The notes: generated by a model from the letters alone, not told the origin. 61,301 bases of DNA from Rhizobiales bacterium CCH3-A5 (GCA_001556025.1 LSIB01000084.1:1-61301); one strand, 5' to 3'. Positions 1 through 9,899 are shown, numbered from the stretch's first letter. Numbers and translations: made by a program.

Positions 1-440
1 CGGCGATGACGGCGCGAAATCCGAGGTTGACAGCTCTCCGCAATTAAAGGGCCGAAACACAAGGCAGGCGCGTGGCGCGTAAACTCGACGCCATCATCGC
101 CCGTCGCGGCAAGCCCGGGCTGATCGTCAGCGACCACGGCACGGAGTTCACTCGAACGCCATGCTCCCATGGATTCAATCAGCCAAGGTGGCTTGGCACC
201 TCATCGCTCCTGGCAATCCAATACAAAACGGAATCTGTGAGGCACTCAACGGCCGGATGCGCGATGAACTGTTGAACGAGACGATCTTCTACGACCTCGA
301 TCATGCGCGATCCGTGATCGCCAAATGAGTGGCCGGCTATAGCCAGCGCCGGCCCCACTCGGCGCGCGGCTGTCTCACGCCGGCGGCCTACGCCGCCACT
401 CACCGCAACAGACGATCGGCAGCGCAACCCCGACCAGCTT
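1..440 (+). pseudogene. IS3-type transposase (OrfB) remnant
   Basis: This is a decayed copy of an IS3-family DDE integrase domain. From about 72 one frame reads GLIVSDHGTEFT, the region around the second catalytic Asp. After a frameshift near 150 the match continues in another frame with NGICEALNGRMRDELLNE, which holds the catalytic Glu region, and then with RRPHSARGCLTP, the usual C-terminal motif. An in-frame TGA at 326-328 and a TAA at 45-47 also break the frame. At least three lesions make it non-functional. It marks the edge of an accessory region; the rest of the element may lie left of the window. Confidence 0.85.
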
Positions 441-620
441 CGCCGATCGCCCATTGCTCCACCGGCGCAGCTGCGCCAATCTCAGCCAAGTACTCTGGCG
501 TCAGCCGGATGACAAGCCGGGGTCATAGCACTCGGCGCGAATTCCGAGAGGCTATAGCCTCACGGCAGAAACGCACCAGATGATAGAGGGATCCGATGCC
601 ACTCATTAGGCTAAAAGGCA

Positions 621-806
621 ATGCTCCCGACGTTTGAATGCGAAGTTTGCGGCGAAACGGCGTTGTCCATACCGGCTAAGGCGCACGCTGAAGAAGTCAT
701 CATATGCGCTGGCTGCGGCAAACCTCTTGGATCCATCCAACAGCTTACGGACGAACTGCGGCTGCGTCTGGCCGGGAAAAGCACTGCCGCAACAGATATC
801 GATTAA
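621..806 (+). CDS. small zinc-ribbon-like hypothetical protein
   Basis: A 61-residue protein with two CxxC pairs (CEVC near residues 7-10 and CAGC near 29-32), spaced as in a zinc ribbon that binds one zinc. The C-terminal half is charged and probably helical. I do not recognise a named family. It stands alone between the transposase remnant and a DUF2939 gene, so partners cannot be inferred. The paired cysteines argue for a real gene, but the length is short and no strong ribosome binding site is visible. Confidence 0.5.
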   Translation: MLPTFECEVCGETALSIPAKAHAEEVIICAGCGKPLGSIQQLTDELRLRLAGKSTAATDID

Positions 807-1178
807 AGCTCGGTCCCTGGTCGCGAGTCGTCATGGACTCTCCAGCACGCACCGGCGCGCTGGTGCTAGCCCGACTGGCATCCTGTTCACCTTGACGCTC
901 TCGATGCTCAGGCAAGTCATGGCCGGCCTGAATTCGGGAGACTGTGTTCGTGACACTGTCTGGCAGATATCCACACCAGCGATAGCGGCAACTTGGCGGT
1001 TTTCGCAACCACCGCAGAAGCAAGCCCCCTCGCGGCGCGCGCTTACGCAATCGCGAGACCAAGCAGCAACGAAACCTAAGCGCATAGCCCGGACCGCCGA
1101 AGGCTTGGCCATGCTGTGGGTCAATAAACACGCGTTGATTCAGAACGTTGAACAACCAGCATTAATGCCTAGATCTGA
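807..1178. other. intergenic stretch without recognisable gene
   Basis: About 370 bases. Several overlapping open frames exist on both strands, but none has a recognisable domain or a sensible start. I see no repeat or clear terminator. It is probably decayed accessory DNA. Confidence 0.4.
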
Positions 1179-1181
1179 TTG

Positions 1182-1808
1182 ATGAAGAACCTCAGGCAGA
1201 AAGCGACCGGATACCTGGCGGCAGGACTTGCAATAGGAGGGCTCGTCTATTGGGCATCGCCCTATGTTGCGGTTACTCGTTTTGCGCAATCAGCGGCTCG
1301 CGGAGAGACGACAGCCCTGATGGATCGGATCGACATCAAACGGTTGCGCAACTCATTTGCGAGACAGATCGTTCGAGCTTATCCGGTCGATCCAAGGCTC
1401 GTGGCTGGCCTCGATCCGATTGCTCGACAAGCAGCAGATCTCATAGCGGTTGCCTATGTTGATGCGATCATCACGGACCACTTTAATCGAGATGCGATCC
1501 TGCGAACACTTGGTCATAGCGGCCAGCCGACTGCTCCCCGAGCATCTGATTTTCCTCTTCCGAGCTTGCGTAGTTTTGGAGGAGCCTGGGACATATTCCT
1601 AGCGTCGGGATTTACTGGTCCGGTTACGTTTGTCGTGGATGCTCCTACGGAAAATGGAAGCACCTATAGCCTGGGATTCCGGTTGATCGGCGGAAGCTGG
1701 CGGCTCGTGTCATTTGGTCTGCCGCGCGAGATCATTGAGCAGGCGATAACGGTCCTGAAAGCTCGCAGCTCGCCGCGTTCATCCCCTGTTGCTACTCCTC
1801 CTCGCTGA
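1182..1808 (+). CDS. DUF2939 family protein
   Basis: A 208-residue protein with one N-terminal membrane anchor (residues about 9-25), followed by SPYVAVTRFAQSA and a stretch on DRIDIKRLRNSFARQI. This is the usual pattern of DUF2939 proteins: a membrane-tethered domain of unknown function facing the periplasm. ATG at 1182 is preferred over the TTG at 1179. The gene is monocistronic. The family call rests on the pattern SPY...A...GD/ETxALxxRIDxxxLRxS; the function is unknown. Confidence 0.65.
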   Translation: MKNLRQKATGYLAAGLAIGGLVYWASPYVAVTRFAQSAARGETTALMDRIDIKRLRNSFARQIVRAYPVDPRLVAGLDPIARQAADLIAVAYVDAIITDHFNRDAILRTLGHSGQPTAPRASDFPLPSLRSFGGAWDIFLASGFTGPVTFVVDAPTENGSTYSLGFRLIGGSWRLVSFGLPREIIEQAITVLKARSSPRSSPVATPPR

Positions 1809-2047
1809 ATTATCCTCTTGAACAGTCGACGCCTAATCAAGAGCCTGTCACAGATCTTGGCGAGATTGTAGGGTTGTTGCCGGCCCAGACGTCCGCAGAG
1901 ATCAACAGGCCGACCACATCCAGCGCGCGCTTGGAAGCCCCGCAGGAGCGGAGCAGAGGACACGCGGAGAGCACCGCTTGATTGGATACGGGTGATCGAC
2001 ATATGGGATTTGCAGGATGGCGACCGGCCAGGTGGAAAATCAGTGCC

Positions 2048-2182
2048 ATGATGATACAGATTGCAAAGCGCCGCCTCGTGCAAGCTAAAGACCCGGCTGA
2101 AGCTGAGACCTTGATTACGATCATCGTCACCGGCTTTCTTGTCGGCGCCATAGCCGGGCAAATTGTCCGGCTCGCATATTGA
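2048..2182 (+). CDS. small single-pass membrane protein, possibly truncated
   Basis: A 44-residue frame with a basic N-terminus and one hydrophobic segment (ITIIVTGFLVGAIAGQIVRL). The segment resembles the first helix of GlsB/YeaQ/YmgE-type stress membrane proteins, which normally have two or three such helices, so this may be a truncated relative. A GGTGGA-like sequence lies about 13 nt upstream. It overlaps the longer version of the next open frame. Low confidence that it is expressed. Confidence 0.35.
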   Translation: MMIQIAKRRLVQAKDPAEAETLITIIVTGFLVGAIAGQIVRLAY

Positions 2183-2201
2183 CAAGCACGCACAGCGATC
2201 G

Positions 2202-2426
2202 ATGCCATCCGAACCTGCTGCCAAATGGCTTGCGATGCTACAAAGACTCCGGGAGCAGCGCCTCAAGGCATATCAAGTCGAAGATTATGCTCGTGCGAGA
2301 AAATTCGAACCAAAAATCCGCCGAATGGAGATTCTTGCCCGAATAAACGGCTGGAAGCTGCCTCGCTTCGATGAGCAGTTGGATGACAGTTCAGATTCAG
2401 AACCAGAAAATTTTAGTAAAGCGTGA
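2202..2426 (+). CDS. hypothetical protein, helical
   Basis: A 74-residue charged protein, probably mostly helical (KWLAMLQRLREQRLKAYQ...), with an acidic C-terminus rich in Asp, Ser and Glu. No family recognised. ATG at 2202 is preferred because the longer version would overlap the small membrane protein upstream. It lies in the accessory region, followed by an AT-rich gap. Confidence 0.4.
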   Translation: MPSEPAAKWLAMLQRLREQRLKAYQVEDYARARKFEPKIRRMEILARINGWKLPRFDEQLDDSSDSEPENFSKA

Positions 2427-2747
2427 ATGAATATGGCTCATAGCGTAATCACGGTGGGAATATTGGAAAAATCATATCGTATTATACTGTGACGAAGTTA
2501 TATTATTAAACAAAAATTTTTTTCCCTCAACATATATATCTGGAAACAATACAAATTCAGATAAAATTTGACTGAAATATAGAAAATCTTATCATGACGC
2601 AGAGCCTCCTATTATTTTCATTTTTGTCCTAACGATATTATTTAAGGTCTTTGTCAAAATGACAGAGGTCGCGAATATTTGACGGGCTATACATGCCCAG
2701 CACATGACCTGCTCAGCCGGCGGAACGGCGACAGCCGGCTGATGGTT
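2427..2747. other. AT-rich intergenic region between two 3' ends
   Basis: About 2440-2660 is strikingly AT-rich against a GC-rich genome, with runs of A and T (for example around 2509-2525) and ATATATAT-like stretches. No gene is visible. It separates the 3' end of the small helical gene from the 3' end of the RTX gene on the other strand, so it is not an obvious promoter for either. It may be foreign DNA or a silencing or attachment region. Confidence 0.6.
2713..2742 (-). terminator. hairpin just after the RTX gene
   Basis: TCAGCCGG (2713-2720) and CCGGCTGA (2735-2742) form a perfect 8-bp stem with a 14-nt loop, starting 5 nt past the stop codon of the reverse-strand RTX gene. There is no clear U-tract, so it is at best a weak intrinsic terminator or an mRNA-stabilising hairpin. 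Confidence 0.4.
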
Positions 2748-5700
2748 TCAGAGCAGGAAATCGTCCTGATGCAACAGAACCGGCGCGACATTCTGCAGCG
2801 TGATTCTGTCACCATTGCCGAAATCGATCACCGTCGTGCCAGCTTGCGGCTGTGACATCAAAGCCTGAAGCTGCGCGAAGGTGTCGAGCCCGTCCACGCC
2901 AGTCAAATCGATTCTGTCGATCGTGCCCGCGCCGGCGATGAAATCGCTGATAACGTCGGAGCCGTCCCCCGTCGAAAAAACGAAGGTGTCATCGCCGAAG
3001 ATCATGGCGTCGTCGCCGGTGAGGAAGTCGTTGCCGGCCCCGCCGATCAGAATGTCAGCGCCCTGCCCGCCGGCCAGGTTATCATTGCCGCCGCGCCCTT
3101 CCAGCCTGTCGGCTCCAATCTGACCGCCGATGAAGTTGTCTGCGCCGTCGCCGCGCAGGATATCGTCGAAACCGGAGCCCTGGAGCTGCTCGATGTCGAT
3201 GTAGCTGTCACCGGCGGCGTCGCCCGTGTTGCTGGCTGGGGCAGCGAGATCGGCCGTGACGCCCGCGGTTGCGGAAAAATAGGAGGCGGCGTCGAATCCT
3301 GCGCCGCCATTTAGCACATCTGCACCCGCACCGCCGTCGAGGAAGTCCATACCGTCAAGGCCGTTTAGGACATCATTGCCAGCGCCGCCATTGAGGTTGT
3401 TGCCGCCAGCATGGCCGATGACAATGTCGTTGCCGAAACCGGCATCGACAAAGACCGAATCGGCCGCCGTTGCTTGCGGCACGAGCACAGCGACATCGAG
3501 CGTGTCGTCGCCAATGCTGCCAGAGATGGAGGGCAAACCCACCGGCGGAGAAAAGAGCTGGGTTTTGAGCGACAGGAACAGGCCCTGCGGTGTCCCGGTA
3601 AACGACAGGTTTTCGACGCTGGCATCGATGGTGTCGGTCCCCAGCGGCGAGCCTGGCCGGAGATCGGCGACCTGCCAAGCCCCACCTGCGAGCTGGGACA
3701 CGGCAAACAGCGGACTCGTCTGGCCCAGATTTGTGAGCTGAATCGTGACGCCGCTGGCGGTCTGCAGGACTGAGAGGGTTCCGGCGGTTCCGACGGGCAG
3801 CTCATACGCCGCCGTGTCGGTTCCGGCATTGCCGATGAGCTGATCATCGCCCGCGCCGCCACGGAGGAAATCATTGCCGGCAAAGCCGATCAGCGTGTCG
3901 TTGCCGAGCCCACCATCGACATTGGACTGACCGGTGGCGGCCATGCCGCCGGCATTCGTGCCTGAAACGAGGAGCCCCGGCAGCAGCGCCGCGACGTCGA
4001 GCGTCTCGCCAGAAACGCCGCCGGTGACGTTGCCCAACAAACCGTCCGGCGAAAGAGAGGTCGTCGCCTCGAGCCTGATCTGCAGGTTGGTCGCCGGATT
4101 TCCTGCGCCGAAGCCGACCTGCACCGTCTCGACACTCTGGAGCTGGTCGGTGCCGTAAAGCGAGTTGGTGCGCAGATCGCGCATCTGCCAGCCGCCCGCT
4201 ACCTGGGTCATCTCGTAGACCGCGGTAGTCAGCCCCAAATTGGTTACCTCGACCAGCACAACGCCATCGACGATCCGGAAGGACAGGGCGCCCGGCGTCG
4301 TCGCATCGAGACTGACGAAGGTGGAGTCGTTTCCGGCTCCGCCGATCAGGATGTCGTTGCCGCTATCGGTCGCCAGGAAGTCGATGCCATTGCCGCCTTC
4401 AAGGCGGTCGTTGCCGCTGCCACCGGTCAGATTGTCGTTGTCGTCCCCGCCCTGCAGCAGGTCGTTGCCGTCATCGCCGAAGAGCTGGTCATTGCCGCTC
4501 TCACCACGCAGCGCATCGTCACCAAGGCCGCCGCGCAGCGTGTCGATGCCCCCGCGTCCCTCGATGACGTCGTTGCCGCCCTCACCTTGCAGCGTATTGC
4601 CTTGCGCATCGCCATAGATGAAATCGGTCTGATTGGTGCCGCGCACATTCTCGATCGAAATCAGCGTATCGATCGTGCCAAAGCCGTCGATCGCCGTACC
4701 GAGAGCGTCGTTGGCGTTGCCATTGTCGAGATCGACGGTGACGCCGGCCAGCCCGCCGCGATTGGCGTCGCGCCTGTAATCGATTTCGTCGACGCCACCT
4801 GCCCCGTCGATGGCGTCGGCCCCGGCCAGTCCGCGGAAGCGGTTGCTGGCGGCGTTGCCGGTCAAAGCATCGTCAAACATCGTGCCGCGCAGGCGCTCGA
4901 TGCCGGTATAGGTGTCGGTGAAGCCCCAGGGGTCGAGGAACGTCCCGTCGCCATTGGCACCGAGCGTCAGAGTGATGCCGCCCGGTCCGGTCCAATCGGA
5001 ATAGTCGAGTTCGTCGGCATCCGCGCCGCCATTGATCGTGTCAGTGCCGGAGCCGGGACGGAAACCGTCAAAGCCTATCCCGCCGCTCATCGTATCGTTG
5101 CCGGCGAAGGCGGTAAAATAGTTATCCTGGTTGTCGCCGATGAAGCTGTCGTTCTGGGTGGTGCCGCGCGCTTCCTCGATTCCGGTCAGCGTGTCGGTGT
5201 TGCCAAAACCATCGATCGCGATGCCGTTGGCGTCAGCTGCGTTGCCGTTGTCGAGGTTGACCGTGACCCCGGCCGTACCGCCGGCCGCCGCGTCGAGATC
5301 GTAGCGGGCTTCGTCGATGCCGGCGCCGCCCTCCAGCAGATCGGCCCCGGCCAGGCCGGTGAGCGAATCGTCGCCGTTCTCGCCGCGCAACCGGTTGACG
5401 CCGCTACCGCCGATCAGCGAATCGATGACGTTGGTGCCGCGTGCATTCTCGATCGAGATCAGCGTATCGGTCTGGCCAAAACCGTCGATTGCGAAGCCTT
5501 GGCCAAGATTGACGGTGACGCCGGCCGAGCCACCGACATTGATATCGCGACGGTAATCGACCTCGTCCACTCCAAGTCCGCCGTCCAGCGTGTCGGCGCC
5601 GCCGATGCCGCGGAAACGGTTGTTGAGATCGTTGCCCGTTAACGTGTCGTTGCCATTGGTGCCGCGAATCTGTTCGATGCTGGTATAGGTGTCGGTGCCG

Positions 5701-8700
5701 CCCCAGGGATCGAGAAAGACGCCGTCGCCATTCGCGCCAAGGGTGAAGACGATACCGCCAGGCCCGGTCCAGTCGGCATAGTCGATGTCGTCGACGTCGG
5801 CGCCGCCACTGACGGTGTCGTTGCCCGCGCCGGGCCGCAGCACGTCGAAGCCGATGCCGCCACTCATCGTGTCGTCGCCCGCCAGACCGGCGAAGAAATT
5901 GTCCTGGTTGTCACCGATGAAGCTGTCGTTCAGGCTGGTGCCGCGCGCCTCCTCGATCCCGATCAGGATGTCGGTATTGCCGAAGCCGTCAGTTGCGACA
6001 CCATTGGCGTCTGTAGCATTGCCGTTGTCGAGGTTGACGGTGACGCCCGCAGTGCCGCCGGCCAGCGCATCCTCGTCATAGCGCGCCTGGTCGAAGCCCA
6101 GGCCGCCATTGAGGGTATCGTCGCCTCGCCCGCCATAAAGCCCGTCATCGCCGTCGCCGCCATTGAGCGCATCCGCGCCATCGCCGCCGTCGAGCCGGTC
6201 ATTGCCGCCGAAGCCGTTGACCGTGTCGTTGCCGCCATAGGCGTAGATGATATCCGCCAGGTTGCTGCCGTTGATAATGTCGGCGGTGTTGGCGCCCAGC
6301 ACATTGCCGACCGGAGCCGCCGCGATCTCCGCAGCAAGCGCCGCGCTCGTATAGTTCTGGGTGACAGCCGTCGTGTTGCCCGTTGCCGCCGCGGTCTGCA
6401 GGGCTTGGGCGGCATCGTTCTGCGCCACCGAGGCGACCTGCGCCAGCGACTGCAGGAGCTGCGCGCCGGTCTGGCCGGAGACGGCATCGACGGCGATGTT
6501 GGTCGCCGAGATCACGCTCGCCGAGGCTGTCGCGACGGCTTCCGTCGCCGTCAGGCTGGCAGCCGAGATCACCGGGTCGGGCCCGCTCGACAGTGTCGTC
6601 GCAGCACTGGTGATAAGCTCGGCGAGCGCGGTCTGGCTGCCGAGATCAAGCTCCTGGCCGATCGGGGCGGCAAAAAGCTGTGCACCGAGCTGCGCGGCGA
6701 TGGCCGCTTGCGCCGCGGCAGGGTCGAGCTCAGCGCCGGCCGCGCCATCAAGAACGGCGGCCGCCTGGATGATGGTGTTCTGAACCTGGATCGCGGCGGC
6801 GATCGCCTGCGCGCCCAGCGCCTGCTGGCCGGCGTTGCCCGAGAGCGTTGCAGCGATCGGATCGAGATTGGCGAGATCGACGCCTGCCGGCAGGCCAAGC
6901 GCCGCCAGCACGGTCTGGTTGGCGGCGGCAATATCCACCGCGCCGGCTGCAAGCACAGCCGAGACGAGCGTCGTCAGCGGCGTGACCACCGAGGATCCCT
7001 GCGGCGCGCGCATGAAGCCGGCGAAGGGGGAGCCGGTCGAAATGTCTGTTCCGCCGAACAGGACCAGTTGGCCCGAGCCGCCCACCAGGCGGAAATTGCC
7101 GTTGGCGTCCGTCGTCGTCGAGACCTCGCCGGCCGTAAGCTGCCCGTCGCCATTGGCGTCCTTGAAGACGGTCGCACCGGCGATGTAGCCATCGGCCGCG
7201 ACGCCGTCATCGACGGTCTGGACCTGCAAGGCGACCGCGAGCGTGCGCGTCGCGCCTGCCTGATCTGTGACTGTAACAGTCAAGGTGATCGTTGCGGCGT
7301 CGCTGCCGCTGACGCTTTGACCATCGACGAGCTTCAGGCTGGTGCCCGAAACCTCGAAGCGGGGATCGTCGACCGTGAAGCTGAGCGTATCGCCGCTGTC
7401 GACATCGGTGGCGGCCAGCGTGCCGACGACCGCACCCGGCGTGTCCTCGGCGATGGCGGGCGCGCCGGCGAGCGGCGTGGCGGCCGTCAGGCTGAGCGTC
7501 GCTGGCGCGTCGTTGACGTTGAGGACGGGGCCGGTGGCTGCGCTCGTGACGCTTTCCGGCGTTCCTTGCCCGTCTGAGTAGCTGGCGCGAACGGAGATCG
7601 CCTGGCCGACATCTGCATCACCGAGCGTGTAAGTCGTACCCGTCTCGCCGCTGATATCCGCGCCATTGCGCAGCCATTGATAGGCGATCGCGCCGAGGCC
7701 GTCGGCGTCGGCGAGGGTGCTGGCGGCGGTGAGGACCTCGTCCTCGGCCGCCAAGCCCATGATCGTCACCGTGCCGCTCGGCGCGTCGTTGAGATTGGTG
7801 ACCGGGCCGGTGGCTGCGCTCGTGACGCTTTCCTGCGTTCCACGACCGTCGACGTAGCTGGCGCGAACGGAGATCGCCTGGCCGACATCTGCATCACCGA
7901 GCCTGTAGGTCGCACCCGTTTCGCCGCTAACGGCCGCACCATTGCGCAGCCACTGATAGGAGATCGCGCCGAGGCCGTCGGCATCCGCCAGCGTGTTGGA
8001 GGCGGTGAGAATCTGATCCTCGGTCGCCGACCCCGTGACCGTCACCGTGCCGGTCGCGGCATCGTTGACGTTTGTCACCGGGCCGGTCGCGGCGCTGATG
8101 ACGAATTCCGGCGCTCCACGTGCATCGACATAGCCGGCGCGAACCGAGATCGCCTGGCCGACATCGGCATCGCCCAGCGTATAGGTCTCGCCGGTCGCGC
8201 CGCTGACGACCGCGCCATTGCGCAGCCATTGATAGGATATGGTGCCGAGGCCGTCGGCATCCGCCAGCGTGTTGGAGGCTGTCAGGACCTGATTCTCGGT
8301 CGCCGAACCGGTGATCGTCACAGTGCCCGTCGCGGCATCGTTGACGTTGGTGACCGGGCCGGTCGCTGCGCTGACGACGCTTTCGGCGACGCCTGTCGCA
8401 TCCGTATAGCTGGCGCGAACCGAAATCGACTTCCCGACATCGGCATCGCCCAGCGCATAGGTCGAGCCGGTAGCACCCGTGACGATGGCGCCATCGCGCA
8501 GCCACTGATACGCGATCGCCCCCAGGCCGTCAGCGTCGCCCAACGTGTTCGAGGCTGTGAGGACCTGGTCCTCGGTCGCAGGCCCGGAGATCGAGACCGT
8601 GCCGGTCGGACCGTCATTGACGTTGGCTACAGCTACGACGACCGTGCCCGTGGACGTCAGGCCCGCGGCATCGCGGATGGTGTAGGTGAAACTGGCGGCT

Positions 8701-9590
8701 CCGGCGAAATTGCTCGCCGGCTGGAAGACGATCGCGCCTTGCGCGTTGATCGAGACTGAGCCGTTCTGCGCATTCTGCACCGAGACCAGCGTCCTGGTGT
8801 CATTGGCGTCCGGGTCGGTGTCATTGGCCAGCAGGGTCGCCGGAGCGATGACGAGCGCGGTGTCCTCGACCGCATTGACCGAGTCCTGGACCGCGACCGG
8901 CGCGGCATTGGCGGCCCCCTCGATGATGACCTCAACGCGCTCGAAGGAGGAGATCGTGATGTTCAGGCTTTGCAACGTGCCCGAGGCGGAGCCACGCGAA
9001 AGCGCCGTCTGGAGGCGCGCGAGATCGACCTGGAACGCGCTCGAATTGAACAGGCTTTGGCTGACATAAAGTTTCAGCGTGTCGAGGCCAGAGCCGCCGT
9101 CATAGCTGTTCGAACTGCCGAGATTCTCAAGAGCGCGATGGATGACGGTGTCATTGCCGGAGCCAGCGGAGACGATGTCGCGGCCGGCGCCGCCGTCGAG
9201 GATATCGTCGCCGCTGCCGCCGAGCAGCGTGTCATTGCCGGAGCCGCCTAGCAGCCGGTCGTTGCCGCTGCCGCCGTCGAGCATGTCGTCATCGGCCCCG
9301 CCGTCCAGTACGTCGTTGCCGCTGCCGCCGTCGAGCTGATCGCGCCCCGTCCCGCCCAGCAGGGTGTCGTTGCCGTTGCCGCCGAAGAGAAGGTCGTTTC
9401 CGGCGCCGCCGTCGATCGTATCGTTGCCGTTCCCACCCAGAATCAGATCAGAGCCGCCTTGTCCAGCAATGACATCGTTTCCGTTCAGCCCAAGCAGAAT
9501 ATCGCTCTGGTTGTTCTGGCCGGCTAAATTATCCGATCCGTTTGTGCCAACCTGAATACTTCCCAAAACAAGGCCGAGAATATTCGTCAT
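2748..9590 (-). CDS. giant RTX/Ig-like repeat protein, type I secreted
   Basis: A 2280-residue protein with a calcium-binding RTX block (GGxGxDxLx nonapeptides) near the N-terminus at residues 30-150. Next come a cadherin-like domain (about 235-325), four Ig-like repeats of 92 residues (about 322-690), another cadherin-like domain (about 692-797), an EF-hand-like loop (DANGDGQLTAGE, about 807) and an Ala-rich segment (about 860-1107). RTX-rich modules then run to the C-terminus, including a 259-residue tandem duplication. The tail (SDVISDFIAGAG ... DDFLL) is typical of type I secretion signals, and there is no Sec signal peptide. Such proteins are adhesins, biofilm matrix proteins or exported enzymes; no catalytic domain is visible. 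No HlyB/HlyD/TolC genes are nearby. A GGGGGGA ribosome binding site precedes the ATG. Confidence 0.9.
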   Translation of the reverse strand: MTNILGLVLGSIQVGTNGSDNLAGQNNQSDILLGLNGNDVIAGQGGSDLILGGNGNDTIDGGAGNDLLFGGNGNDTLLGGTGRDQLDGGSGNDVLDGGADDDMLDGGSGNDRLLGGSGNDTLLGGSGDDILDGGAGRDIVSAGSGNDTVIHRALENLGSSNSYDGGSGLDTLKLYVSQSLFNSSAFQVDLARLQTALSRGSASGTLQSLNITISSFERVEVIIEGAANAAPVAVQDSVNAVEDTALVIAPATLLANDTDPDANDTRTLVSVQNAQNGSVSINAQGAIVFQPASNFAGAASFTYTIRDAAGLTSTGTVVVAVANVNDGPTGTVSISGPATEDQVLTASNTLGDADGLGAIAYQWLRDGAIVTGATGSTYALGDADVGKSISVRASYTDATGVAESVVSAATGPVTNVNDAATGTVTITGSATENQVLTASNTLADADGLGTISYQWLRNGAVVSGATGETYTLGDADVGQAISVRAGYVDARGAPEFVISAATGPVTNVNDAATGTVTVTGSATEDQILTASNTLADADGLGAISYQWLRNGAAVSGETGATYRLGDADVGQAISVRASYVDGRGTQESVTSAATGPVTNLNDAPSGTVTIMGLAAEDEVLTAASTLADADGLGAIAYQWLRNGADISGETGTTYTLGDADVGQAISVRASYSDGQGTPESVTSAATGPVLNVNDAPATLSLTAATPLAGAPAIAEDTPGAVVGTLAATDVDSGDTLSFTVDDPRFEVSGTSLKLVDGQSVSGSDAATITLTVTVTDQAGATRTLAVALQVQTVDDGVAADGYIAGATVFKDANGDGQLTAGEVSTTTDANGNFRLVGGSGQLVLFGGTDISTGSPFAGFMRAPQGSSVVTPLTTLVSAVLAAGAVDIAAANQTVLAALGLPAGVDLANLDPIAATLSGNAGQQALGAQAIAAAIQVQNTIIQAAAVLDGAAGAELDPAAAQAAIAAQLGAQLFAAPIGQELDLGSQTALAELITSAATTLSSGPDPVISAASLTATEAVATASASVISATNIAVDAVSGQTGAQLLQSLAQVASVAQNDAAQALQTAAATGNTTAVTQNYTSAALAAEIAAAPVGNVLGANTADIINGSNLADIIYAYGGNDTVNGFGGNDRLDGGDGADALNGGDGDDGLYGGRGDDTLNGGLGFDQARYDEDALAGGTAGVTVNLDNGNATDANGVATDGFGNTDILIGIEEARGTSLNDSFIGDNQDNFFAGLAGDDTMSGGIGFDVLRPGAGNDTVSGGADVDDIDYADWTGPGGIVFTLGANGDGVFLDPWGGTDTYTSIEQIRGTNGNDTLTGNDLNNRFRGIGGADTLDGGLGVDEVDYRRDINVGGSAGVTVNLGQGFAIDGFGQTDTLISIENARGTNVIDSLIGGSGVNRLRGENGDDSLTGLAGADLLEGGAGIDEARYDLDAAAGGTAGVTVNLDNGNAADANGIAIDGFGNTDTLTGIEEARGTTQNDSFIGDNQDNYFTAFAGNDTMSGGIGFDGFRPGSGTDTINGGADADELDYSDWTGPGGITLTLGANGDGTFLDPWGFTDTYTGIERLRGTMFDDALTGNAASNRFRGLAGADAIDGAGGVDEIDYRRDANRGGLAGVTVDLDNGNANDALGTAIDGFGTIDTLISIENVRGTNQTDFIYGDAQGNTLQGEGGNDVIEGRGGIDTLRGGLGDDALRGESGNDQLFGDDGNDLLQGGDDNDNLTGGSGNDRLEGGNGIDFLATDSGNDILIGGAGNDSTFVSLDATTPGALSFRIVDGVVLVEVTNLGLTTAVYEMTQVAGGWQMRDLRTNSLYGTDQLQSVETVQVGFGAGNPATNLQIRLEATTSLSPDGLLGNVTGGVSGETLDVAALLPGLLVSGTNAGGMAATGQSNVDGGLGNDTLIGFAGNDFLRGGAGDDQLIGNAGTDTAAYELPVGTAGTLSVLQTASGVTIQLTNLGQTSPLFAVSQLAGGAWQVADLRPGSPLGTDTIDASVENLSFTGTPQGLFLSLKTQLFSPPVGLPSISGSIGDDTLDVAVLVPQATAADSVFVDAGFGNDIVIGHAGGNNLNGGAGNDVLNGLDGMDFLDGGAGADVLNGGAGFDAASYFSATAGVTADLAAPASNTGDAAGDSYIDIEQLQGSGFDDILRGDGADNFIGGQIGADRLEGRGGNDNLAGGQGADILIGGAGNDFLTGDDAMIFGDDTFVFSTGDGSDVISDFIAGAGTIDRIDLTGVDGLDTFAQLQALMSQPQAGTTVIDFGNGDRITLQNVAPVLLHQDDFLL
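4540..6100 (-). repeat. 777-bp tandem duplication within the RTX gene
   Basis: Two consecutive 259-codon units start with ARYDxDAxAGGTAGVTVNLD and continue through DWTGPGGI, LDPWG and DYRRD motifs. Matching positions 6079 and 5302 are 777 bp apart, a multiple of three, so the frame is kept. Confidence 0.8.
7522..8625 (-). repeat. four tandem 276-bp Ig-like coding repeats
   Basis: Inside the RTX gene the same boundary motif (gaccgggccggt-like) recurs at 7522, 7798, 8074 and 8350, exactly 276 bp (92 codons) apart. Each unit encodes a YQWLRxGA...LGDADVGxxISVRASY domain. The copies are close but not identical. Confidence 0.9.
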
Positions 9591-9899
9591 CGCATCCCCC
9601 CAACCGGCACCGGAACGTCCGGTCGCGGACGTCGGCCAATTCGACGGTTTCTGATTGAACCGTTCGATGGATTCAGGGGTAACACTATCTGAGAATTTTA
9701 CGCAACAGTTACCTTAAGACATCCTTAAATGTAGAGCTCGGGATTTCGCAGACCGGACTTGGGATGGGTCATCGCATAAGGCCGGCAGCGATCGTTTCGG
9801 CACGCGACAAGAATATGATCAGAAAAGGATCAATGAGCCGGCTGTAAAAGCGATCTGATCAGAATGTTAATCGGCGGAGCGGGAAGGCTGGCTCCACAT
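9591..9899. promoter_or_regulatory. upstream region of the RTX gene
   Basis: About 310 bases with no gene. They must hold the promoter of the reverse-strand RTX gene. An inverted repeat GGTAAC (9678-9683) / GTTACC (9708-9713) lies about 90-120 bp upstream of the start. A direct repeat TGATCAGAA occurs at 9816 and 9856, 40 bp apart. I cannot place -35/-10 boxes with confidence. Confidence 0.4.

Noticed and set aside
6405..7577. Forward open frame of 390 codons antisense to the RTX gene
   Set aside because: Repeat-derived shadow with no domain. Other forward frames in the RTX gene are the same.
7522..9510. Repeated short motifs that could be mistaken for a CRISPR array
   Set aside because: The repeats are coding, in frame, with 276-bp or about 27-bp nonapeptide periods, and have no spacers.
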